From the NCBI RefSeq assembly GCF_001672815.1, contig NZ_LZKK01000325.1, positions 62,001 to 126,000 of the forward strand: 64,000 bases of DNA. The letters are read 5' to 3'. Under the pieces are notes generated by a model. That model had not been told where the DNA came from. It saw nothing but the letters and a program-made list of their open reading frames with translations, and ran no database searches. Positions 41,839-50,107 of this stretch are shown here, piece after piece; within the stretch, counting starts at the first letter, position 1; every line of letters begins with the position of its first letter. Both the position numbers and the translations under genes were made by a program. Source of the stretch: Mycobacterium sp. E796. GTDB taxonomy: Bacteria; Actinomycetota; Actinomycetes; Mycobacteriales; Mycobacteriaceae.

Positions 41839-42753
41839 GTGAGCGGGATGTTGCAGGATCGGGTGATCGTCGTGACCGGAGCCGGTCGCGGGATCGGGGC
41901 GGGCGTCGCCCGCCTCGCCGCCCGCGAGGGCGCGTCGGTGGTCGTCAACGACCTCGGTGCGGCGGTCGACGGCGAGGGTGCCGACCCCACGCCCGCCGGC
42001 AAGGTCGTCGATGAGATCATCGCTGCCGGCGGTCGGGCCGTGGTGAACGGATCTGACGTGGCCGACCACGACTCGGCGAGCGAGCTGATTGCGCAGGCCA
42101 TCGATACCTACGGCCGGCTCGACGTGCTCATCAACGTCGCCGGCATTTTGCGCGACAAGATGATCTTCAACCTCGACCCCCAGGACTGGGACGCGGTCGT
42201 CAACGTGCATCTCACCGGAACGTTCAACACGATCCGCCACGCAAGCGCCTACTGGCGGGGACTGCGCGACGAAACCGCGCATCACCGCATCATCAATTTC
42301 ACTTCGGCGTCGGGCATGCACGGCGCGCCTACGCAGCCCAACTATGCAGCGGCCAAGTACGGCGTCGTCGGTTTGACCTATTCCTGCGCCAACGCACTGC
42401 GCCGTTACGGTGTCACCACAAACGCGATCAGTCCTTGGGCGAGTACGCGCATGACCGATGCGATACCCGACGACCAGTCTGGGCACCACGACCTGGGATG
42501 GCGGGCGCCCGAGAACGTCGCTCCTGCGGTTGCCTACCTGGCCAGCGAGCGGTCGGACTGGTGCAACGGGCAGGTGCTGCTGTCAGGCGGGTATCACGTC
42601 GGCCTCTACGACCAACCGCATTTGGTCAGCCGCATCTCCTCCCTCGGGTCGTGGGACCTCCCGAGGGCGTTCGACCTGATCGAGGAGGCGTTCTCACGCA
42701 ATGTCGGGATGGTCGGTCCAGAGGCGCTTCCCGCCGTCATGCTGGCGCATTAG
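41839..42753 (+). CDS. SDR family oxidoreductase, MFE-2-like 3-hydroxyacyl-CoA dehydrogenase type
   Basis: A 304-residue SDR starting at GTG 41839 with GAGGAG eight bases upstream. VTGAGRGIG is the cofactor motif and VVNDLGAAVDGEGADPTPA resembles the NAD-binding loop of peroxisomal MFE-2 (3R)-hydroxyacyl-CoA dehydrogenases. The active site is NFTSASG and NYAAAK (YxxxK). A C-terminal extension of about 50 residues (from GGYHVGLYDQPHL) is longer than in ordinary SDRs. It is likely expressed with the esterase group under site D and may act in beta-oxidation. Confidence 0.87.
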   Translation: MSGMLQDRVIVVTGAGRGIGAGVARLAAREGASVVVNDLGAAVDGEGADPTPAGKVVDEIIAAGGRAVVNGSDVADHDSASELIAQAIDTYGRLDVLINVAGILRDKMIFNLDPQDWDAVVNVHLTGTFNTIRHASAYWRGLRDETAHHRIINFTSASGMHGAPTQPNYAAAKYGVVGLTYSCANALRRYGVTTNAISPWASTRMTDAIPDDQSGHHDLGWRAPENVAPAVAYLASERSDWCNGQVLLSGGYHVGLYDQPHLVSRISSLGSWDLPRAFDLIEEAFSRNVGMVGPEALPAVMLAH

Positions 42754-42946
42754 TGTCTCGGGTCGCCGCGTCCTGCGCAGTGCGCCGCTCTTGGCGAATC
42801 TGGTTGGCGCTCGTTGCCCAAGATTTGCAGGGGGTTTGGTCGTGCCCAGTTCACGATCGAGGAGCAGGACGCCAAGAAAGACTCAGGCGCCTGGCACTCG
42901 ACGGATACGTTCTCAAGGCCTTCCCCGAATTCTCTTGGCGGCATGT

Positions 42947-43537
42947 ATGCAACTGCTCTTGATCAGACACGCGAAGCCGCAGAGCAGCGACGGCGATGGA
43001 TCGGAACCCAACCTGTCGTACGACGGAAACGAGCAGACGCGCCGGCTGCCCGGCGCGCTGAGCAAGTATTCGCTCGCCCGGATCGTGAGCAGCCCGCAGC
43101 TGCAAGCGTTACAGACCGCGGCACCCGTGGCTGACCAGCTCGGCATGGCCGTCGACATCGACGAGCGGTTCGCCGAGTACGACTTCGGATTGTCGAACCA
43201 CGCGTCCGTGGAACTGGCCGCGAACACGCTTCGGCAGTTGCCGGCCGAGGTGGATGTCAAGGCGTTTGTCGAGCGAGTCAAGGCGGGCATCGACGACGTG
43301 ATCGCCGCTGGGGAGCAGGGCCAGACGGTGGCCGTGTTCACGCACAGCGGAGTCATCAACGCCATGGTGCATAGCGTTTTGAAGACCGAAGAGCTGTTTA
43401 GCGTCCAGCCGGACTATACGAGTGTGACGCGTCTGCTCGGGTCCGAGGACGGACGCCTCAGCGTCGCTTCGGTCAATGTGACCGATCACGTCTGGGATCT
43501 TCTGTACCGAACGCAGTGGTGGACCGAAGAGCACTGA
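42947..43537 (+). CDS. Histidine phosphatase family protein
   Basis: A 196-residue phosphoglycerate-mutase-like phosphatase starting at ATG 42947 (MQLLLIRHAKPQSSDG). The RHA motif holds the phospho-accepting His; a second catalytic His is in TVAVFTHSGVINAM. The middle contains RIVSSPQLQALQTA and IDERFAEYDFG. Upstream, 42754-42946, I see no gene and no clear promoter. The role in this region is unclear; such proteins often dephosphorylate small molecules. Confidence 0.88.
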   Translation: MQLLLIRHAKPQSSDGDGSEPNLSYDGNEQTRRLPGALSKYSLARIVSSPQLQALQTAAPVADQLGMAVDIDERFAEYDFGLSNHASVELAANTLRQLPAEVDVKAFVERVKAGIDDVIAAGEQGQTVAVFTHSGVINAMVHSVLKTEELFSVQPDYTSVTRLLGSEDGRLSVASVNVTDHVWDLLYRTQWWTEEH

Positions 43538-43731
43538 GTTGCACCGGGGATTCTAGGCAGACGTCGGACCAACCGTTTGCGGAGCTTTGGAAGCCATCTG
43601 TAGCCGGCTCAGACCCTGGCGGAGCGACCGCCTCGCCGCAGGGTAATGCGCGAACCAGACAACTCGCCGGCTCACCAGTGAACCCGCCGTCGGCTTGACG
43701 GGCGCCCACACCGACAGCTTGAATGAGCGGT
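43538..43731. other. Intergenic stretch before the ThDP gene
   Basis: These 194 bases hold no gene that I recognise. TTGACG occurs at 43696-43701, about 36 bases before the start codon, and could be a -35, but no strong -10 is visible. The operator nearest to this promoter lies inside the first codons of the next gene. Confidence 0.35.
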
Positions 43732-45501
43732 ATGTCGACAGACCGGTCGGTCGAATCACCAACCCAGACACCGTTGTCAGGAGATGACGGCTTCGCCGCA
43801 GCCCTCGCCGCGCGCGACGTGCCATTCCTCTTCAACCTCCCTGGGACTCAAACACTCTCGCTGTTGCGCAAGATGGCCGAAAACGCCGGCGGTCCGCGGG
43901 CAATCTTCATTCGCCACGAGCAGGCCGCCGCTTACGGCGCGGTCGGCTACGCGAAGGTCAGCGGCCGCCCGGCGGTATGCCTGGCCGTACCGGGCCCGGG
44001 CGCGACTAACATGCTGACCGGCGTCGCGTCGGCGCTGGCTGACGGCATCCCGCTCGTCGTCGCGACCCCGCAGGTACCCGCCGAACTGCTCGGCCGCGGC
44101 GTCCTGCACGACGCCGACCTGAGAGCATTGTTCGCCCCGACAGTCAAATCCGTGGTTGAAGTCGACGCACCCGAGGACCTCGGGCCGGGCCTTGCCCGCG
44201 CGATCGACCTGTCCATCGCGCCACGGCAGGGTCCAATACAGCTGCTTTTCCCGTCGAGTTTCCTTGTGACGCGCATCGATGGATTCGAGCTCCCCGACGT
44301 TCCTGACGGCGTCCAGCAGCCGGCGGCGGCCGATCTCCACGCGGCACGGCAGCTACTGCAAACAGCACGGCGACCCATCATCTGGGCCGGCGACCGAGTC
44401 CACTTCGCGGGCGCCCGCAAAGAGCTGCGGGAGCTTGCGGAGGCGCTCGGCGCGCCGGTCGTCACCGACGAAATGGCGCGCGGCGTCTTCGCCGAGGATC
44501 ATCCGCTGGCAATGGGCACGGCCTCGTTCCGAGCGATGCCCGAGGTGCTCGCGGAGGCCGACGTATGCGTCGCGGTGGGTACCGCCTTCCCGGAGTGGTC
44601 GACGGTCTCGTGGACGATGCCAGTGCCGCGATCGCTGGTGCACCTCAACGACGAGCCCGGCGTTTTCGACGTCAACTATCCGGCTACCGTCACCGTCGCC
44701 GGTGACCTCGCCGCATCGCTGACCTCCCTCGCCGGCGCTTTCGCGGGCCACGCCGCGCCGAGCGACGACTGGGGATCAGCACGGGTCGCGCGCGCCAGAG
44801 CCTGTGGCATCGCGGCGATCGCAACCGACCGCGCCGACTACATCGATGCCGATCGCGGCATGCATCCCGGCGATGTCGTCGGCGCGCTGCGGGCGGCGCT
44901 GCCCGCCGACGTTCTCGTCTGTACCGACGGCTCGGCGACGGGCAACTGGCTCAGCGAGGAAAGCTTTCCCGTCCTCGCCGGCTCCGGCATGCTGCAGTCC
45001 GATGTCTTCAAAGAGACCGGTTCGGCCCTGTGCGCGGGTATGGGCGCCAAGCTCGCCGCACCGGAGCGCGAGGTGGTCGTCGTGCAGGGTGACGGCGGCC
45101 TCCTATTCCAGCTCGGTGAGCTGGCGAGCTTGTGCCACAACGAGATCAAGCTCATCCTGGTCGTCTTCGATGACGGCTTCTTCAACGCCGACCGCATCTA
45201 CCAGGAATACGTGTTCGGAGGCCGGGAATCCGACTGCGCCCTGTTCAACCCGGACTTCGCTGCAGTGGCGACGGCCTTCGGGCTGCACGGCGAGAACGTC
45301 ACCTCGGTAGCCGAACTCGACGCGTCGTTGCGGGATGCACTCAAACGCAACTCGTCGACCGTGATCGCAGCCAAGATCGATCCAATGGCGTTGCCCTATC
45401 GACTGCGCTCTCGGATCGAGGTTTGGAAGCGCCGAACCGCTGCCGCTCAGGCCCCGTCCACCGACTCCACGCACAACAGCGCCCGCGTCACTGCGTCGTA
45501 G
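43732..45501 (+). CDS. Thiamine-diphosphate-dependent enzyme (acetolactate synthase large-subunit family)
   Basis: A 589-residue ThDP enzyme with the N-terminal PYR domain (catalytic Glu in FIRHEQAAAYGAVGYAK), a central domain (residues 190-330) and a C-terminal PP domain. The ThDP motif is GDGG with VVFDDGFFN 24 residues later; DD replaces the usual NN, a substitution I recall in related lyases. ATG 43732 is used; operator site E overlaps codons 3-7, so expression may be leaderless or the true start may be downstream. It precedes a KPR-like enzyme and an aldehyde dehydrogenase, and may cleave or join 2-ketoacids or aldehydes. Confidence 0.88.
   Translation: MSTDRSVESPTQTPLSGDDGFAAALAARDVPFLFNLPGTQTLSLLRKMAENAGGPRAIFIRHEQAAAYGAVGYAKVSGRPAVCLAVPGPGATNMLTGVASALADGIPLVVATPQVPAELLGRGVLHDADLRALFAPTVKSVVEVDAPEDLGPGLARAIDLSIAPRQGPIQLLFPSSFLVTRIDGFELPDVPDGVQQPAAADLHAARQLLQTARRPIIWAGDRVHFAGARKELRELAEALGAPVVTDEMARGVFAEDHPLAMGTASFRAMPEVLAEADVCVAVGTAFPEWSTVSWTMPVPRSLVHLNDEPGVFDVNYPATVTVAGDLAASLTSLAGAFAGHAAPSDDWGSARVARARACGIAAIATDRADYIDADRGMHPGDVVGALRAALPADVLVCTDGSATGNWLSEESFPVLAGSGMLQSDVFKETGSALCAGMGAKLAAPEREVVVVQGDGGLLFQLGELASLCHNEIKLILVVFDDGFFNADRIYQEYVFGGRESDCALFNPDFAAVATAFGLHGENVTSVAELDASLRDALKRNSSTVIAAKIDPMALPYRLRSRIEVWKRRTAAAQAPSTDSTHNSARVTAS
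43738..43751. promoter_or_regulatory. ACCG-N6-CGGT operator, site E (overlaps the gene start)
   Basis: ACAGACCGGTCGGT differs from the motif by one base in the left arm (ACAG). It starts six bases into the ThDP reading frame, so it lies around or just after the expected transcription start. Confidence 0.5.
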
Positions 45502-45503
45502 CC

Positions 45504-46583
45504 ATGCCATCAGGTCCTCCGAACATCTGGGTCGTCGGCATCGGCGGCATCGGCGCCACCCTTGGATGTCGCCTGGCCCGCGACGGCGACGTGTTGCTCG
45601 TCGATGGGTGGGGCGCGAACGTTTCCGCGATCCGACACCGCGGCCTGGCGGTGGAGTATGCCGACGAGACGATCATCACGCGGGCCCCAGCGGTCACCCT
45701 CGATCGGCTGGCCGATGAGAGGTTACCGGCTCCGCGCACGGTGATCTTGGCCGTCAAGTCCTATCAAACCGCCGACACGATCCGGATGCTCGAGCCGTTA
45801 CTCGGCCCCCAGACACAGGTGGTGTCGGCGCAGAACGGGCTCAACGAGGACACGATCGCCGACCTGATCGGAGTCGAACGCACGGTCGGCGCCATCTGCC
45901 TGTTCGACGGCCAACTGCTGGAGCCGGGCCGCGCGCGGCAGCGACGCACCGACGGCAAGATGGTGATCGGCGACGTGGCTGGTGGCGACGGGCAACGCAC
46001 GCAGGTGCTGAACGACATCGCGCGGCGGCTGCGCACGGCCGTCGCCGTCGAGGTCAGCGACAACATCTACGGCGAACTGTGGACCAAGGTCATCCGCAAC
46101 GGGATGATCAACGGTGTGTGCGCGCTGGCCGGCGCCGACGTCGGGACTGCCGCCGCTGATGACGACATGCTGAGCATCATCGTCGCGCTCGGGGTCGAGG
46201 GAGTGCGCGTCGCGCGTGCCCTCGGGGTGACGCTGATCGAGGCCGATCTGTATGGCGCTAGCGTGACCGACTTCGAGCGGGGCTTCGATGATCCGGCGAG
46301 CTACGAGCGCGTCGCGGCCAAGGTCCGCGCGGAGTATCTGAGCTTCGCGCAGGTGATTCCGTCCATGGCGCAGGACGTCGCGAAGGGGCGGCCAACCGAG
46401 ATCGAATTCCTCAATGGCGTCGTCGTGGCCAAGGGGGCGACGTTGGGGCTGGAAACGAAGGTCAGCGCGGCGCTCGTCGAAGCCGTCAAACGGATCGAAG
46501 GTACCGGGCACCGGCGCGGTGACGGTGGCCCGGCGATCGAGGCGCTGGCCGCGTTGGCCGCCGGCCTCAGGAATGAAGGCTGA
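45504..46583 (+). CDS. Ketopantoate reductase-like oxidoreductase (ApbA/PanE family)
   Basis: A 359-residue protein starting at ATG 45504, two bases after the ThDP stop. WVVGIGGIGATLGCRLA holds the GxGxxG, VKSYQTADTI and VSAQNGLNED are the conserved substrate blocks, and LWTKVIRNGMINGVCALAG holds the catalytic Lys. The C-terminal GRPTEIEFLNGVVV segment is typical. It is slightly longer than bacterial PanE. Within this operon it could reduce a 2-keto acid or ketone linked to the ThDP product; pantoate biosynthesis itself seems unlikely here. Confidence 0.87.
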   Translation: MPSGPPNIWVVGIGGIGATLGCRLARDGDVLLVDGWGANVSAIRHRGLAVEYADETIITRAPAVTLDRLADERLPAPRTVILAVKSYQTADTIRMLEPLLGPQTQVVSAQNGLNEDTIADLIGVERTVGAICLFDGQLLEPGRARQRRTDGKMVIGDVAGGDGQRTQVLNDIARRLRTAVAVEVSDNIYGELWTKVIRNGMINGVCALAGADVGTAAADDDMLSIIVALGVEGVRVARALGVTLIEADLYGASVTDFERGFDDPASYERVAAKVRAEYLSFAQVIPSMAQDVAKGRPTEIEFLNGVVVAKGATLGLETKVSAALVEAVKRIEGTGHRRGDGGPAIEALAALAAGLRNEG

Positions 46584-46601
46584 CCAGATGAGCCCGACGA
46601 C

Positions 46602-48095
46602 ATGAGCGTGATCGATCGACCGCCGATCAACCTGCGCCATCTCGACAAGCTCTTTATCGACGGGCGGTGGGTCGTGCCGTCCAGCGACGCGACGATCACC
46701 GTGATCGACTCCGCCACCGAAATGCCGGCGTTCACCGTGGCTGAGGCGCAGGCGGCCGACATGGCCCGAGCGGTGGCAGCCGCTCGCCAGGGATTCGACG
46801 CCGGGCCGTGGCCCCGCTTGACCCACCAGCAACGTGCCGGGCACCTGCGCGCGATTGCTGCTGCACTACGAGAGCGTAGCGAGCAGATTGGCGGCCTGTG
46901 GCCGCGCGAGGCCGGAGTGCTGCACAGCATGGCCCGCGGCGTTGCCGCCGGCGCCGCATGGCGCTTCGACTTCTACGCCTCACTTGCCGACACCTTCCCC
47001 TTCGAGGAGGAGATGACGCCGACCGCGGGAGGTGAGTTCGGTCTGCTCGTCCGCGAGCCGGTCGGAGTCGTCGGCGCGATCGTGCCGTGGAACGCGCCGC
47101 TGGGACTGATGTCGAGCAAGATCGCGCCCGCACTGCTGGCCGGCTGCACCGTAGTGCTGAAGTTGTCACCCGAGGCGCCCGGCGAGGGCTACGTGCTCGC
47201 CGAAATTGCCGAGGACATCGGGCTGCCTGCCGGTGTGCTCAACGTCGTTACCGCCGACCGTGAAGTGTCCGAGCTCCTGGTGCGCAATCCAGACGTCGAC
47301 AAGATCTCGTTCACCGGGTCGACGGTGGCGGGGCGGCGAATCGCCTCGATCTGCGGCGAGCGCATCGCCCGCTGCACGCTCGAGCTGGGTGGCAAGTCGG
47401 CGGCGGTCGTCCTCGACGACATCGATCTCGGGCGCGCCGCCCAGGCAATCGCGTCGGCCGAGTGTTCGATCTCGGGCCAGGTGTGCTCGTCGCTGACGCG
47501 AATCGTCGTCTCGCGTCACCGCCACGACGAGCTGGTTGACGCGCTCTCGTCGATCTTCTCGCAAGTACGGGTCGGCGATCCCTTCGACCCCGAATCCCAG
47601 ATGGGACCGTTGGCCTCCGAGCGCCAGCTGCAGCGCGTCCTGGGCTTTATGAGCACCGGGGTTGAGGAGGGCGCGATCCTGGCAACGGGTGGCGGCCGAC
47701 CGGCCGAGCACGCACGGGGCTACTTTGTCGAGCCGACCGTGTTCGGCAACGTCGACAACGCTTCGACGATTGCGCGCGAGGAAATCTTCGGCCCGGTACT
47801 CAGCGTCATCCCGGCCGCGGACGAGCGCGACGCCGTGCGGATCGCCAACGACACGATCTATGGGCTCAACGCGTCGGTGTTCACCGATGACGTCGAAAGG
47901 GCGCGCTCTATGGCCACCAAGCTGCGGTCGGGTACTGTTGGGCACAATGCGTTCCGCACCGACGTCGGAATCGCGTTCGGCGGTTTCAAGCAGTCGGGCA
48001 TCGGTCGCGAAGGTGGTCGCGAGGGGTTGTACCCGTATCTGGAAACCAAGACCGTCATCCTGGACGGGCGACCGAACCAATACCGGGCTGAATGA
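46602..48095 (+). CDS. Aldehyde dehydrogenase family protein
   Basis: A 497-residue aldehyde dehydrogenase with IVPWNAPLG (oxyanion Asn), FTGSTVAGRR (NAD), LELGGKSAAVV (Glu) and SGQVCSSLTR (nucleophile Cys). EEIFGPVLSVIPA and GGFKQSGIGREGGREG are conserved at the end. It starts at ATG 46602, 18 bases after the KPR-like gene. The ThDP-KPR-ALDH order suggests a small pathway in which an aldehyde from the ThDP enzyme is oxidised to an acid. Confidence 0.92.
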   Translation: MSVIDRPPINLRHLDKLFIDGRWVVPSSDATITVIDSATEMPAFTVAEAQAADMARAVAAARQGFDAGPWPRLTHQQRAGHLRAIAAALRERSEQIGGLWPREAGVLHSMARGVAAGAAWRFDFYASLADTFPFEEEMTPTAGGEFGLLVREPVGVVGAIVPWNAPLGLMSSKIAPALLAGCTVVLKLSPEAPGEGYVLAEIAEDIGLPAGVLNVVTADREVSELLVRNPDVDKISFTGSTVAGRRIASICGERIARCTLELGGKSAAVVLDDIDLGRAAQAIASAECSISGQVCSSLTRIVVSRHRHDELVDALSSIFSQVRVGDPFDPESQMGPLASERQLQRVLGFMSTGVEEGAILATGGGRPAEHARGYFVEPTVFGNVDNASTIAREEIFGPVLSVIPAADERDAVRIANDTIYGLNASVFTDDVERARSMATKLRSGTVGHNAFRTDVGIAFGGFKQSGIGREGGREGLYPYLETKTVILDGRPNQYRAE

Positions 48096-48102
48096 GTGCC
48101 CT

Positions 48103-48120
48103 CGACCGTCTATTCGGTCG
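48103..48120. promoter_or_regulatory. ACCG-N6-CGGT operator, site F
   Basis: CGACCGTCTATTCGGTCG has exact arms (48105-48108 and 48115-48118). It ends just before TTGACC (48123-48128) of the TetR promoter, with TTAACC at 48145-48150 as the -10. The start codon follows seven bases later, so this transcript may be leaderless. Confidence 0.78.
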
Positions 48121-48157
48121 GCTTGACCCCACCAATTCGTCCTGTTAACCTGCGCCG

Positions 48158-48790
48158 ATGGCTCCCCGGAAGAATACTGCGGCCGCCGTGTCCGGTGAGG
48201 CAGACACGACAAGCTATGACCGGAAGCGCCGTGACATCGCCAAGGCGGCCGCCAAGGTGTTCTACAAAAAGGGCTACCTGTCGACCAACGTCGACCAGAT
48301 CGCGGCCGCCGCCGGTCTGCGGAAACCTTCGCTCTACCACTACTTCAAGAGCAAGAGCGACATCTTATTCGCGATCCACGAGGAATTCATCGACGTCCTT
48401 CTCGAGAAGCAGAAGGCCCGGGTCGAGACTGAGCGCAGTGTTCGCGAGTCGCTGACAGACGACATGGCCGACGCGCTCGGCTTGCTCGACAGCCACCATG
48501 GCCACCACCGCGTGTTCTACGAGAACTTCGACGAGCTGCCGCGCAATCAGCGCAATACCATCCTGGCCAAGAACCGCGATTACTACGCCGGCATCGAGGA
48601 CAAGATCGAGCGCGGCATCGCCAACGGCGAACTGCGCGACCTGCCCCCTCGGATGATCGCGCTGGCCATGTTCGGGGCGTGCAACTGGGCCTACCAGTGG
48701 TATCACCCCGGCGGAGCGATGACGACCCGTGAGATCGCCGAGATGTTTGCGACCATCTTCTTCGACGGCATCGGCCGCTCCGCAGACTGA
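48158..48790 (+). CDS. TetR family regulator, PaaR/PfmR-like
   Basis: A 210-residue regulator. The HTH is STNVDQIAAAAGLRKPSLYH (residues 43-62) followed by YFKSKSDILFAIHEEFI. The C-terminal region has MFGACNWAYQWYHPGG and EMFATIFFDGI, which I associate with the ligand domain of acyl-CoA-sensing regulators such as PaaR and PfmR. Sites F and G flank the gene, site F in its own promoter, so autoregulation is likely. PfmR-type operators as I recall them (ACCGACCGNTNGGT-like) resemble the dyads found here. It is the best candidate for the regulon's repressor. Confidence 0.9.
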   Translation: MAPRKNTAAAVSGEADTTSYDRKRRDIAKAAAKVFYKKGYLSTNVDQIAAAAGLRKPSLYHYFKSKSDILFAIHEEFIDVLLEKQKARVETERSVRESLTDDMADALGLLDSHHGHHRVFYENFDELPRNQRNTILAKNRDYYAGIEDKIERGIANGELRDLPPRMIALAMFGACNWAYQWYHPGGAMTTREIAEMFATIFFDGIGRSAD

Positions 48791-48841
48791 CGCTACCCCC
48801 AACAAGACGGTGACTGTTGGCGCGAAAGACCGCCGACAGTA

Positions 48842-48861
48842 TCGACCGTCCGGACGGTCGA
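48842..48861. promoter_or_regulatory. ACCG-N6-CGGT operator, site G (perfect 20-base palindrome)
   Basis: TCGACCGTCCGGACGGTCGA is the best match in the window. TATGGT at 48863-48868 is a likely -10 for the kinase gene at 48882, so the site lies where the -35 would be and the leader would be only a few bases. Confidence 0.8.
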
Positions 48862-48881
48862 GTATGGTAGCGTGACCCGCC

Positions 48882-49913
48882 GTGGCGCCTTCGAAGCCGT
48901 CGTTGTCGCAGGCGGAGGTGAGAGTTGGGCTGCTGAAGCTGTGCAGGGCACGCACGGGAGATCGGGCCGCGCGGGTGACCGAGGTTCGAGCGGTCGGTGG
49001 GCACGCCGGCCTGACACTCGGATTCGACCTGCAGTGGACGCCGGACGGGCGTCCTGCGCGCAATGAGGCACTCATCCTACGGCTTGCACCCCCAGGGGTC
49101 CGTGCCGCGGGCCCGGCCGACGTCGTACGCCAGGCGCGGCTGCTGCGCTGCCTGAGCTCGCTCGGCGTACCGGTCCCTCGGGTGCGATGGTCCGGCTCGG
49201 ACACACGCTATTTCGGCACGCCATTTCATGTCGTCGAGCATGTCCGGGGGCGCACGTTCGGGCTCGACGAGCCCGACGGGACCCGTGGCATGGGTGACGT
49301 CCACAAGGTCGGCCGCGATGCGATCCGGCGCCTGGTGGAGCTGCACCGGGTTGATCCGGCCGGCGCCACTTCGGTCTTGGGCGAACCGCTGGACCTGCAG
49401 ACGGATATCGCTCGCTGGGACCGATTTATCGAGCGCGCGGGAGACCCACAGCTCGTCGTCGACGTCCCCGAACTGCGCTCGAAGCTGCGCACGCGCATCC
49501 CGCGGGCGCCGCGCATCGGCATCCTGCACGGTGACTATCAGTGGTCCAACATATTGGTGCGCGACGAGCGGATTGCCGCGATGCTCGATTGGGAACTGGC
49601 GGCCCTCGGACCGGTGTGGACCGATCTTGGCTGGTTGTGCCTTTTCAGCGATCCCGAATGTTGGGCACCCCCAATCGTGCTGCCCCCATTGCCCAGTCCG
49701 CTCGAACTCGTTTCCGAGTACGCGCGCCAATCCGGCGACGACGTCGACGAGATCGACTGGTACCGCGCCCACGCCGCATACAAATTCGGGATCATCGCCG
49801 CACTCAACCTCGGCCTGCACCTGCGCGGCAAACGCCACGATCCGTTCTGGGAAGAGCTCGCCCCATCGGTTCCGCGGATGATCACACACGGGATCGAATT
49901 GCTCTCAACTTGA
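48882..49913 (+). CDS. APH-type phosphotransferase (ACAD10-kinase-like)
   Basis: A 343-residue aminoglycoside-phosphotransferase-fold kinase. HGDYQWSNILV holds the HGDxxxxN catalytic loop and MLDWELAALGPVWTDLGWL the metal-binding Asp. FHVVEHVRGRTFGLDEPDG lies in the substrate lobe. GTG 48882 is the start, close to the -10. In the ACAD10/ACAD11 route a kinase of this fold phosphorylates 4-hydroxyacyl-CoA, which the dehydrogenase-like partner then eliminates. The ACAD11-like gene is at 26930 behind site A. Antibiotic resistance is unlikely in this setting. Confidence 0.88.
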   Translation: MAPSKPSLSQAEVRVGLLKLCRARTGDRAARVTEVRAVGGHAGLTLGFDLQWTPDGRPARNEALILRLAPPGVRAAGPADVVRQARLLRCLSSLGVPVPRVRWSGSDTRYFGTPFHVVEHVRGRTFGLDEPDGTRGMGDVHKVGRDAIRRLVELHRVDPAGATSVLGEPLDLQTDIARWDRFIERAGDPQLVVDVPELRSKLRTRIPRAPRIGILHGDYQWSNILVRDERIAAMLDWELAALGPVWTDLGWLCLFSDPECWAPPIVLPPLPSPLELVSEYARQSGDDVDEIDWYRAHAAYKFGIIAALNLGLHLRGKRHDPFWEELAPSVPRMITHGIELLST

Positions 49914-50023
49914 GCCGCACGTTCGTCTGCCATGCATCCCGAAGTTTCGCGGGCACCATCGTGGGGGCGCTTGTCCGGGTTGACTTTCGGGTCTCCCGCG
50001 ATAGCATCAAGAATGGCTAACTC

Positions 50024-50038
50024 GACCGAACGGTCGGG
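50024..50038. promoter_or_regulatory. ACCG-N6-CGGT operator, site H
   Basis: GACCGAACGGTCGGG holds the 12-base palindrome GACCGAACGGTC; in the N6 register (50025-50038) one arm base differs (CGGG). GATACT at 50046-50051 may be a -10. It lies about 70 bases before the amidohydrolase start. Confidence 0.65.
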
Positions 50039-50107
50039 CGAAAGTGATACTCTGGAGACAATCGTGAGCTGCCGCAACCGCGTCCGTTTTAAGCTGGTGA
50101 CATCCTG

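Noticed and set aside
42754-42946. Possible small gene between the SDR and the phosphatase
   Set aside because: Frames in this 193-base gap have no ribosome site and no recognisable sequence.
48882-49913. Aminoglycoside resistance for the APH-fold gene
   Set aside because: The neighbours and operator are catabolic and the ACAD10-kinase reading fits better.
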